From: Rhizophlyctis rosea
Lineage: Eukaryota; Chytridiomycota; Chytridiomycetes; Rhizophlyctidales; Rhizophlyctidaceae
DNA length: 17,938 bases
Reading direction: 5' to 3'
NCBI GenBank assembly: GCA_027596075.1
Contig: JADGJC010000554.1
Coordinates: 1-17,938 of the forward strand
Shown: piece after piece, positions 10,856 to 17,938 of the stretch
Position numbering within the stretch: position 1 is the first letter of the stretch
Layout of the letters: the number at the start of each line of letters is the position of its first letter
Notes under the pieces: generated by a model
The model's input: only the letters and a program-made list of their open reading frames with translations
What the model was told of the DNA's origin: nothing
The model's database searches: none
Program-made: the position numbers and the translations under genes

Positions 10856-12120
10856 TGAGTGATACAAATGAATTGCACATGTTCCCTATGACATGCTGGG
10901 ACGGGGACGGAGTTTAGACTTGGTCTCTTACGGTCAGTTTCCCATCATGGGGACTGATTCCATAAGTGCAACATCCAATTAGGCTGAAAGTGATGAAAGA
11001 GCAGCCGGAAAAAAGAGAGTAACAACATCAAGGCCAGCCATTCAACCACGAAGTCGTTACGTCAAATGAAGCTGATGGTGTCTGGCCTAAATTACTTGGA
11101 TTGTGACAGTGAGTGGCTAGCTTTGCTGATGACGGAACATCGTGCTGACGTAGGCGCCTCCAAGTTCCTCTGTAAATGAATACAGGTGTGTTTGATCAGA
11201 TGTGGATTTATTGTTTCATCCATTTGACCTGCGTGGAATCGGTGAACTCGGTGATCAGCACCATTAACACTCGTGAGTTCAGATCGGCCCTGTTTATTTT
11301 GCTTCGATATGTTTTTGCCCTTTACCAGGCATAATTTTTCATGCTTTTCTAGTTGACAGGTACGCAGTTGAGATCTCCAGGAATTTCGGGCGAGCGGGAT
11401 GGGACCCTGAGAGTGGCACAACCACGGTAGCATAACTGACGAGGGGAAGGACATTACAATAGCTGCCATATACGAAGTAGAAAATGCATTTGTGTTCGAT
11501 CATGGTTGCATAAATGTGCATGGCATGAAACACCACTGCCTATGTCAGTCAACTTACTATGTCGCTGGTGGGTACGGTACTTTTGCCCACCCCAATACTC
11601 GGTCTTTTCCCTTTGTATTCAAGTATTTCTGCGCAAATTAAATTTCGGCTGTATCGGAGACCACCGGAGCCCGTGATCTGGAATCAATCACAGCCAAATT
11701 TAAATGTGTGGCTTGGCGGAGTCAGTCGGGGTCTGGTCTACTTCCCTCAAGGAATCGTTTCGTGTACCCATGCACGAAGAGTAGAACTACATCATGACGT
11801 CGCCTGCCATGATGCATCTTGAGCTGATTTCTGGATTTGACAGGGGAGCTACCTTCTCAACTTCTCAAGAGTTGATGCAGTTGGTGCGAACCGATGAGTT
11901 TTGGGTTGCCTCAACGTGTCTTCACGGGCTCTTATGAACAAAATTGGATGTGAGGGTCGACGACCATCTAGAGTAATCTCCCACATTGCCAGGCAGCAGT
12001 GTCCTTCTTGAATGTAAAGATGGGGGACTGGCAATAATCAAGAATTGACAATGGTCAATCCCAATGGAAGGTCAGCGAGTCGCAGTTCGCACAGGCTTAC
12101 ATACCAAGCCCGTGGCTTGA
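10856..12120. other. Non-coding stretch, no gene recognised
   Basis: A minus-strand frame of 125 codons (11092-11469) and a plus-strand frame of 87 codons (11559-11822) are present, but both look random. Toward 12,000 the composition begins to shift from mixed sequence to the C-rich promoter of the downstream gene. I see no repeat or RNA gene here. Confidence 0.55.
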
Positions 12121-12143
12121 CATGCACCAGCCCCACCCCGCCC

Positions 12144-12276
12144 TGTCATAACATGTCATAACAAGCTTCACCTTGCCCAATCCTGACCATAATCTTCCCA
12201 TCATGTGCTACATACAAGCCACACTCATGGTGCGTGTTATGACTAATATGGCTACTCCTTGCCTATGTGTTATGAC
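12144..12276. promoter_or_regulatory. Cluster of four TGTCATAACA / TGTTATGACA elements
   Basis: TGTCATAACA occurs as two directly abutting copies at 12144-12153 and 12154-12163. The reverse-complement form is found at 12235-12244 (TGTTATGACT, one mismatch at the end) and 12268-12277 (TGTTATGACA, exact). So four copies, two in each orientation, fall within about 135 bp and start roughly 590-720 bp upstream of the MED15 start codon. The element is itself nearly palindromic (TGT-N4-ACA). By eye I found the GTCATAAC core nowhere else in the window. This arrangement is typical of a transcription-factor site cluster. The factor is unknown. Confidence 0.5.
12177..12181 (+). promoter_or_regulatory. 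CCAAT box (distal)
   Basis: CCAAT lies within CCCAATCC, about 685 bp upstream of the MED15 start codon, just after the tandem TGTCATAACA pair. The same 8-mer recurs at the proximal box. CCAAT boxes bind the HAP/NF-Y complex in fungi. The assignment rests on sequence only. Confidence 0.3.
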
Positions 12277-12352
12277 AGTCAGAGTGAGTGTCTGATGCAA
12301 TCGGGGTCGGTGCGACCGGTGACTATCCACTGGGGACTGACTGATGGGAATG

Positions 12353-12861
12353 CGATACCAACCAGTCCAACCAAAGTCCAGACCCAGACCATTCCTTCAC
12401 CTCCATTAGACTGCTTGCTACCTATCACTCACCCAATCCCGATAGTGGGTACACGGGAAGGTCGCTATAGAAGTGACGAATAGGGAATAGGGGACAGACA
12501 GAGCACAAATCTGTAGAGGAACTCTTACCCCCAACTTGACCGCACTGCCCGCCTTGTCAACACATACCCCTCCTTCTAACCCGTCTCCCTCGTTTCGTTC
12601 CCACGCGGTGAACAGCCCTCACTGCTACTATCGAGACTACCCTTCCACTTGGAACATACCGAACCGCTCATAAACGGAAGACGCTCGCTCTTCTTACTCG
12701 TTCGTTGGGGCCATTTACCCTTGTGGGGCAGGGTTAGGCACACGCAACCCACTTTCCCACGCTATACATACCAGTGAATCAAGGCACCTCGCCCTCATCC
12801 TTTTCATAGCGTGTCAACCCCAACTCGCATACCGATTACTCCCATATCACAACAAACAACA
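12353..12861 (+). promoter_or_regulatory. ATG-free, pyrimidine-rich promoter/5' leader of MED15
   Basis: No ATG occurs on the + strand in these 509 bases, although about eight would be expected by chance. The start codon at 12862 is therefore the first ATG reached by a ribosome for any transcript beginning in this region. Much of it is C/T-rich (for example 12565-12600), as is common around fungal transcription starts. The start codon context is ACAACAATG, with A at -3. The exact transcription start and any leader intron cannot be fixed from sequence. Confidence 0.55.
12433..12437 (+). promoter_or_regulatory. CCAAT box (proximal)
   Basis: A second CCAAT within an identical CCCAATCC context lies 429 bp upstream of the MED15 start codon. 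The repeat of the same extended box in the promoter region makes HAP/NF-Y binding plausible but unproven. No convincing TATA box is seen downstream of it. Confidence 0.35.
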
Positions 12862-15800
12862 ATGTGGCAAGGAGCACCCAATCCCATGATGGCCAACTGG
12901 CAACCCGGTCAACCCGGATACACTCCCGGCACGCTCCCGCAACAAATGGCCGGCGGTGGTGCTGGTGGTGCTGCTGGACCTATGGGAGTAGGCGGAAGAC
13001 TACCGATGACGAATACGCCTTACGGTGCTGCCGCTGCTGCTCAGGCACAAGCGGCGGCTATGGGAGGGCCGAATCAATTACATATGCAGCCGGGGACGAT
13101 GCCGCCACATCAACAACAATTGTATCTTCAGCAACAACAAAATCCGGGATTGATTCAACGGCAGCAGATGTTGATGAGAGTGAGTGTTGTGGCTCTCTAT
13201 TGCAATCGCACAAGAGTGTTTGATTATTAACACATTTGTTTGTTCTCAAAGCTGCAGGCACAGGCACAAATGGCTGCGCAGCAAGCTCAACACGCGCAAC
13301 AACAACAGCAACAAGCTGTTGCGGCCGCAGCGGCTACGACAGGAGGAGGAAATCCGGCCAATCCACCGGGTTCTACTGCAACTGCTACGCCGGCACCTAC
13401 GGGAGTGGCTGGTGGTGCCAATGCGGCGAACCCGTCCAATAATCCCATGGGAACAAATGGTCTCGGTGCTGCGAATCAGAATCAGGGCGATTCTAATATG
13501 CTTCAGCAGGTATGTTTGTGGGGTGGAATAACGAGTGAGCGTTGATGCGCGGGCTGGAGATATGCCGCTGGCCACCTGCAGTTCGCTATTGGGAGAATTT
13601 GACTGGAAGCACATCCCCTGACATGCCAACTAAACCACTTGCTTTCGATAAATAGTCTCAATCAAATCAGACTGGCGTTGGCCCAGGAGCAGCGTCAGTC
13701 GCGCCGAACGCCTCACAAACAAATACACCCGCTTTACCCCCATCCACGATGCCCGGAACAACGTCTGGCGCATTGCTCCCTCCGCAGCACCAACAGCAGT
13801 CACAGTTACCTCCCGGCACGCAGATGCAGCAAAACTCTCCTCAACACCCGCCGCAACAGATAATGAATAATCAACAGCAACAATCCAACCCTCCTCCTAT
13901 TCCTTCCACTCCCTCTTCGGCCGCACAAGGAGCTGTTCCCGTCTCTGCTGCGACGGGGACGCCGGTAATGGCGAATAACCCCCAACTGCAACAACTCCAG
14001 CAACCGCAACCAGCCATGCCTCCACAACAACCGATGGTGAATGGGTTTGTGGGTCAGCCGGGTGCGGGGCCCATTGGGCTTACTCAGCAGGATCGTGTTA
14101 GCATCATTACTGGATTGTAAGTCTTATACCGATTTAAACATCGATTCCGATATTTGGCACAACACTTAACCGGCTTTTCTACTATTTACAGGGTAAGATT
14201 GCTTAGAGGAGTTCTTCCGGGGACGGAAACGGATGAAAAGATCAAAAGGTTTGCCATGTCTATGGAAAACCAAATATTCCAAAAGAGTCCAGATAAGGTC
14301 AGCATCAATATCTTTCATAACGCCTTATACCATGTTATCGCTGACCCATGTCAATCGATACCATGTACACAGCCCGCATACCTATCTCTAATCCATCAGC
14401 AATGCCAAGTCGTTCAAAAGAAAGCCCTGGAAGCCAGGGCTGCCGCCGCACACCAACGTGCCGCCGCTGGCCTACCGCCAGTTCCAGGCCCAGCACCGGT
14501 GCTACCGCCTGGTGCGAGTCCGAGCATGCAGCCCCAGCCAGGTCCAGGAATGAACATACCCGGCGCCAACGGCCTACCAATGAATCCTCAGATGGCGGGC
14601 CGACCGGGGATGGGTCCGATGGGCCCAAACCTCATGCAAGGCCTGACGCCGCAACAAATGCAAGCCATGACGCCTCAGCAGTTGCATCAGTTGCAGTTTA
14701 TTCGGCAGCAACAGATGTTGAGGATGCAGATGGGGGGGATGGCGCCTAATGGGAGTTATATGGGCGGTCCTCCTCCAGCTGAAGCGGGCGGCATGGCGGG
14801 CGGGCAGATGGGTGGTGTTCTTGGTGGTGGGGGAATGGGACCAGGTGTTCCGGGGAGTGTGGCGGGAGGTACGCCGCAAATGCCTGCGCATGGGCTCCCG
14901 CAGATGGGTGGTGGGGGTCCGTCGGGGTTGCCGCCGGGTCAGCAACAGCCACAGCCTCAACAGCAACAGCAGCAGCAGCAACTTCAGGGTGCGGCACAGG
15001 GACAGCAACAGGGCAAGGGGCAGAAGGCGTCACCTAAACAGCAACAGCTTTCGTTGGCGCAGGGTGGGGCTACGGCCGCCGCTGGTACGTCCGTTTCTCC
15101 GGCTACGGCGCCCTTGTCGACCGTTCCGGCCACTCCGACGGCAACGCCAGCTCAACCCGCAGGCACTGGAACGAATACGCAAGGACCTCCACCCGTTTCT
15201 GGACCGCCTGGTGTTGCGCCTTCGCCTATGGTCGCGCCGATGCAGCCTGGGCAATTGGGTGGGCAGGGTGGTGGGCCACCGCAGCCGCCGCAGGGTACGC
15301 AGAATGGGCCGGGGCAGCCACCTGCTGGTGGAGGGGGAGGTGCGGGAGGAGGAGCAGGAGGAGGACCGAACGGGACGCCGAGACAGGGGTTTGGGAATGT
15401 GAATTCGTTGAATTTGGATACGGTTAATGCGGCCAGTAGTAGCGCGGCGCAGGTTCAGGCTATGATGGCTGCGAGAGGGGGTGCGGCGGGTGGTGGTGCT
15501 GGGGGTGGAGTTGGGGGTGTTGGAGGGAGGCCGAGGACTGGTGAGTTTTTTTGTTTCTTCCTTTTTGATGGTTTGGAGTGTGGGTGGGTATGGTCCTGAA
15601 CTGTTCGATTTGTGATACAGCTGCGATTCAGTTCAAACCGATTGAGTTGAGTGATTCGGATAAGGCGTTTGTTGCTGCTAAGGTTGGTTGAGAATGTTTT
15701 TTGCGGAGTGATGGAGTGAACGTGTGAAGTTGATTGCTTCTCGTTTTGATGTCCACCAGATCAATCAGTTGAGATCGGCGTATGCGAACCTTGATAATGT

Positions 15801-17938
15801 CATTGGTACTATTCGTCAGTTGGGTGGAGATCAGGATAAAGATCGGATTATGAGGTTGGAGAAGATGGTGAGTTGATTGGATGTCGTGGGCATATTTTCG
15901 AAGACTGTGATTGATGGGTGGTTGCGTTTGCAGAAAGAGATCATGGCGAAGCAGATGGAGGGTTTGCCCAACGGAACGTACTACCTGCAAGCAAAAGCGG
16001 CCAACGAGCTGCAGGCACAATTGCAAGCACATTTCCAATACGCGGACAACCTACGACGACGTCGGATACAGGAGCAACAGTTGGCTCAGCAAGCCGGCAT
16101 GAACGCGATGAGTGGTCCCGCCGGTATGCGCCCCACCACAATGATGCGACCTCCGATGCCCAGCCCGTCCATGGCGAACGGCGTCCTCAACTCCAGCCCA
16201 CGTGCCGCACCCGGAATGGTGCCCAGCCCGATGGTCCCAACGGGCAACATGATACCCAACCACATGATGGGCGCGGGCGGGTCACCGATGATGCCGACCG
16301 GAGCGATGTCCCCACAACTCGCAGCGCAGAATGGAATGGTGGGCGGCAACGATCTCGGTGTCGGCCAACCCGTCGGTGTCCCGAACCACATGTCACCGCA
16401 GATGCAGCAGCAAATGTTGATGCAGGGAGGAGCACCACGACCGGGACAACCACTTTCGATCCAGCAGCAGCATCAGCAGCAGTTGTTGAAGCAGCATTAT
16501 ATGCAGCATCAGGCGTTGCAGCAGCAGGCTTTCCATCAGCAGCAACAACAGAGGTTCTTGAGGGAGCAGGCTATGAGGCAGCAGCAGCAGCAGCAACAGC
16601 AGCAGATGCAGATGATGCAGCAGCAGCAGGGGCAGGGGGGACAGGGTGGTCCGCCTCCGCAGGGGATGGCGATGAGTCCTATGCAGGCCGGGATGGGACC
16701 GATGCATTTGGGGAATGGGATGATGAATGGGCCGCAGGGTGGGTTTGTGGGAGGGCATCCATCTGCAGCGGCGATGCAGCAGCATCAACATATGATGGCT
16801 ATGAGGCAGCAGGCGGCGATGCAGGGTGGTGCGGGGGGGCCGATGGGAGGTGGGATGGGACCTGGAGGGATGATGGGTGGTGGGCCGGGAGGGATGCCGC
16901 CTGGTGGACCTGGTGGGATGGGGGGGATGAGTATGCCGCCGCCGCCGGTTCCGGTCAAGACTGGGAGTGTGAGTCCTCCGAAGGGGACGCCGAGGGCTGT
17001 TCCGGGGGTTGTGAAGAAGAGTCCGAGTGTGCCGCCGGCTGGGTTGAAGGGGGAGGGGAAGGAGGGTGGGGAGGGGAGTGCGGGTGGGAGTGGGGCGGGG
17101 CAGGCGAAGGGAGGGAAGGGGGGTAAGAAGAATGGGAAGAAGGGTGGTGCTGCGGGTGGTGGGGCTGCGGGTGGGAAGGGACAGCAACAGGTTAAGCGGG
17201 AACAGAGTGTTCCGCAGCCGCAACAGGCTGTTGAGGAGCAGAAGGTTGGTGGGGGTCCTGGGACGCCTGGTGCGATGATGCAGGAACCTGCTACGCCGGA
17301 GGGGATGGGGGGTCCGTCGATTCAACAGCAGCAGCAGCAACAACAGCAACATCAACAGCATCAACAGCAGCAACAGCAGCAACAGCAACACATGCCGCCT
17401 GGATTGCAACCGGGGATGGGACTTCCGATGGGGATGGAAGCGGGACAGCCGGGTGGAGTTCCGATGATGGAGGAAAACATCAGCGGAATGGGACCTGATG
17501 GTGTTGGTGGTGGTGCGGACGGGAGTGGAGGCGGGGCATTTGAGTTTGGAGATATTTTTGGTGGTGGAGGGTTTGATGATGATTTGTTTTCGAGTCTTGG
17601 GGGGCCGGCGGGTGCGGGAGGCGGACCGCAAATCAATGGGATGGGCGGGGGGATGGGCGGGTCGGGGGCGTTGGGAGGAGGTGGTGGAGGGGGCAGTGGA
17701 GATGTTGGGATTGGGGATTTGGATTTTGATGATTTTTGTGATTTTGGAGGTGGGGAGGAGGTTAGTCCGGGGCAGAGTAGTTCTCCTGTGCAGAGTCCGA
17801 CGCCTAATGGTGTTGGTGCAGGTGTAGGAGTTGGTGGTGGGTCGAGTGTTAGTCCGACGTTGGGGGGTAAGAGGAAACGGGAGGAGGAGGAGGAGGATGG
17901 GATGGAGAAGAAGACGAGGGTTGATGGTGGGGGTGGGG
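12862..17938 (+). CDS. MED15: Mediator complex subunit 15 (MED15/Gal11-like), 3' end beyond window
   Basis: This encodes the probable activator-binding subunit of the Mediator tail, which links DNA-bound activators to RNA polymerase II in the nucleus. Exons: 12862-13179, 13252-13509, 13656-14116, 14192-14297, 14373-15540, 15621-15682, 15760-15867, 15934 to the window edge. They join in one frame to at least 1,495 residues. Residues 1-335 are Gln/Ala/Pro/Gly-rich. Residues ~336-400 form a KIX-like domain: DRVSIITGLVRLLRGVL, then EKIKRFAMSMENQIFQKS, then PAYLSLIHQQCQVVQKK, matching the three-helix pattern of fungal Med15 KIX. Residues ~771-880 are a charged helical block. The rest is Gln/Met/Gly-rich with a basic Gly/Lys segment, a VKRE SUMO-type site (K1248), acidic-aromatic motifs (~1363-1431) and a bipartite nuclear signal (KRKR...KKTR, ~1473). 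ATG 12862 is the first ATG for 509 bp. A CBP/p300-type KIX protein is the alternative, but the Gln-rich context favours MED15. The C-terminal Mediator-binding region is not in view. Confidence 0.78.
13180..13251 (+). other. MED15 intron 1 (72 bp, phase 0)
   Basis: Donor AGA|GTGAGT, acceptor CTCAAAG|CTGCAG, and a likely branch sequence TTAAC about 20 bases before the acceptor. Removal joins MLMR to LQAQAQM in frame, and reading through reaches a stop at 13228-13230. An alternative acceptor six bases on (CTGCAG|GCA) would stay in frame and drop two residues. Confidence 0.8.
13297..13314 (+). repeat. Poly-Gln tract 1 (6 Gln)
   Basis: Six Gln codons, mostly CAA with one CAG, lie within a Gln/Ala-rich segment of exon 2. 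The mixed codons argue against recent expansion. It is part of the disordered N-terminal region. Confidence 0.85.
13510..13655 (+). other. MED15 intron 2 (146 bp, phase 0)
   Basis: Donor CAG|GTATGT, acceptor GATAAATAG|TCTCAA, with a plausible branch site in CCAACTAAAC. It is the longest intron of the gene. An internal CTGCAG acceptor at 13576-13581 would put an in-frame TGA within seven codons, so the distal acceptor is preferred. It joins NMLQQ to SQSNQTG. Confidence 0.75.
14117..14191 (+). other. MED15 intron 3 (75 bp, phase 2)
   Basis: Donor ATT|GTAAGT, acceptor ATTTACAG|GGTAAG, branch-like CTTAAC at about 14164-14169. The codon TT|G is split and gives Leu346. The intron interrupts helix 1 of the KIX-like domain between IITG and VRLLRG. 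Reading through meets the TAA inside the donor itself. Confidence 0.85.
14298..14372 (+). other. MED15 intron 4 (75 bp, phase 0, in frame and without stop codon)
   Basis: Donor AAG|GTCAGC (weak), acceptor TGTACACAG|CCCGCA, branch-like GCTGAC about 28 bases before the acceptor. The 75 nt are a multiple of three with no in-frame stop, so retention would add 25 residues (starting VSINIFHNALYHV). I treat it as an intron because its removal brings ENQIFQKSPDK directly to PAYLSLI, which restores the usual spacing between KIX helices 2 and 3. Confidence 0.7.
14958..14981 (+). repeat. Poly-Gln tract 2 (8 Gln)
   Basis: Eight consecutive Gln codons with mixed CAG and CAA are preceded by QQQPQP. The tract sits in exon 5 after a Gly/Met-rich segment. 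Confidence 0.85.
15541..15620 (+). other. MED15 intron 5 (80 bp, phase 1)
   Basis: Donor ACTG|GTGAGT, acceptor GTGATACAG|CTGCGA, branch-like CCTGAAC at about 15595-15601. The split codon G|CT gives Ala771. Reading through meets a TGA at 15597-15599. Confidence 0.85.
15683..15759 (+). other. MED15 intron 6 (77 bp, phase 0)
   Basis: The donor AAG|GTTGGT is weak, and the acceptor is GTCCACCAG|ATCAAT. An in-frame TGA follows the donor within three codons, so splicing is required. Removal joins AFVAAK to INQLRSAY and continues a helical segment. The preceding exon is only 62 nt. Confidence 0.75.
15868..15933 (+). other. MED15 intron 7 (66 bp, phase 0)
   Basis: Donor ATG|GTGAGT, acceptor GCGTTTGCAG|AAAGAG. 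The first codons after the donor give a TGA stop, so it must be removed. Splicing joins RIMRLEKM to KEIMAKQM within the charged helical block. It is the shortest intron in the gene. Confidence 0.85.
16579..16629 (+). repeat. Poly-Gln/Met tract 3
   Basis: Nine Gln codons (16579-16605) are followed by MQMMQQQQ. CAG dominates with one CAA. Together with the Gln/His-rich stretch from 16462, it forms the densest Gln region of exon 8, the type of sequence that can form coiled-coil or condensate contacts in Mediator tail subunits. Confidence 0.85.
17323..17391 (+). repeat. Poly-Gln/His tract 4 (Q9-H-Q2-H-Q9-H)
   Basis: There are 23 consecutive Gln or His codons in the order nine Gln, His, two Gln, His, nine Gln, His. 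CAA and CAG are interspersed and His is CAT or CAC. It is the longest Gln tract in view. Interruptions by His and mixed codons are expected to stabilise it against slippage. Confidence 0.85.

Noticed and set aside
6786..11586. Shared 13-mer TACGGTACTTTTG at about 6788 and 11573
   Set aside because: One or a few 13-base matches are expected by chance in 18 kb and the flanks do not align.
12811..12861. A 17-codon N-terminal extension beginning at GTG 12811
   Set aside because: GTG is not expected as a start in a eukaryotic nuclear gene, and ATG 12862 in the same frame has a good context.
15918..17126. A 402-codon plus-strand frame starting with GTG
   Set aside because: It overlaps exon 8 in a different frame. 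The true frame joins upstream exons through matched splice sites and is Gln/Met-rich as expected for MED15. The other frame reads as repetitive Ala/Gly/Trp/Asp caused by codon repeats.
16393..17631. A 412-codon open frame on the minus strand opposite MED15 exon 8, rich in Arg, Leu, His, Pro and Thr
   Set aside because: It is the mirror of the G-rich, CAG/CAA-rich sense codons, which rarely create stops on the other strand in that frame. The poly-Leu and Arg/Pro composition is what complementary Gln and Gly codons give.

Overview
This looks like nuclear DNA of a fungus. The one clear gene is split by seven short introns (66-146 bp) with GT...AG ends and lariat-like branch sequences, which excludes a bacterial source. 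No RNA gene, CRISPR array, transposase or reverse transcriptase is visible. I cannot name the species. The short introns and a Gln-rich protein with a KIX-like domain fit a fungus, possibly from an early-diverging lineage.

Layout. (1) Positions 1-311 are extremely G/T-rich and hold a strong G-quadruplex repeat (84-118). They are followed by what may be the last exon of a + strand gene entering from the left, with a stop at 309-311. (2) Positions 312 to about 12,100 are a gene desert of almost 12 kb. No open frame exceeds 157 codons, none resembles a known family, and I see only small items: T tracts, one 20-bp tandem duplication, one perfect 20-bp hairpin and two weak coding-like islands. (3) Positions about 12,120-12,861 are a C/pyrimidine-rich promoter and leader. 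They carry two CCAAT boxes, a cluster of four TGTYATRACA-type elements, and a 509-bp stretch without any ATG just before the start codon. (4) Positions 12,862-17,938 hold the first eight exons of a gene that runs off the right edge. The spliced part encodes at least 1,495 residues, very rich in Gln, Gly, Met and Pro, with a KIX-like three-helix domain at residues ~336-400. I call it MED15/Gal11, the activator-binding subunit of the Mediator tail.

Function. With only one recognisable gene, the window does not show a multi-gene system. The points of most interest lie inside MED15. Its KIX domain is internal, behind an unusual Gln-rich extension of ~335 residues. A 75-nt intron inside the KIX domain is in frame and stop-free, so retention would insert 25 residues between helices 2 and 3. 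Synonymous codon choice changes abruptly within the last exon. Two acidic-aromatic motifs resembling activation domains lie upstream of a bipartite nuclear localisation signal near the right edge.
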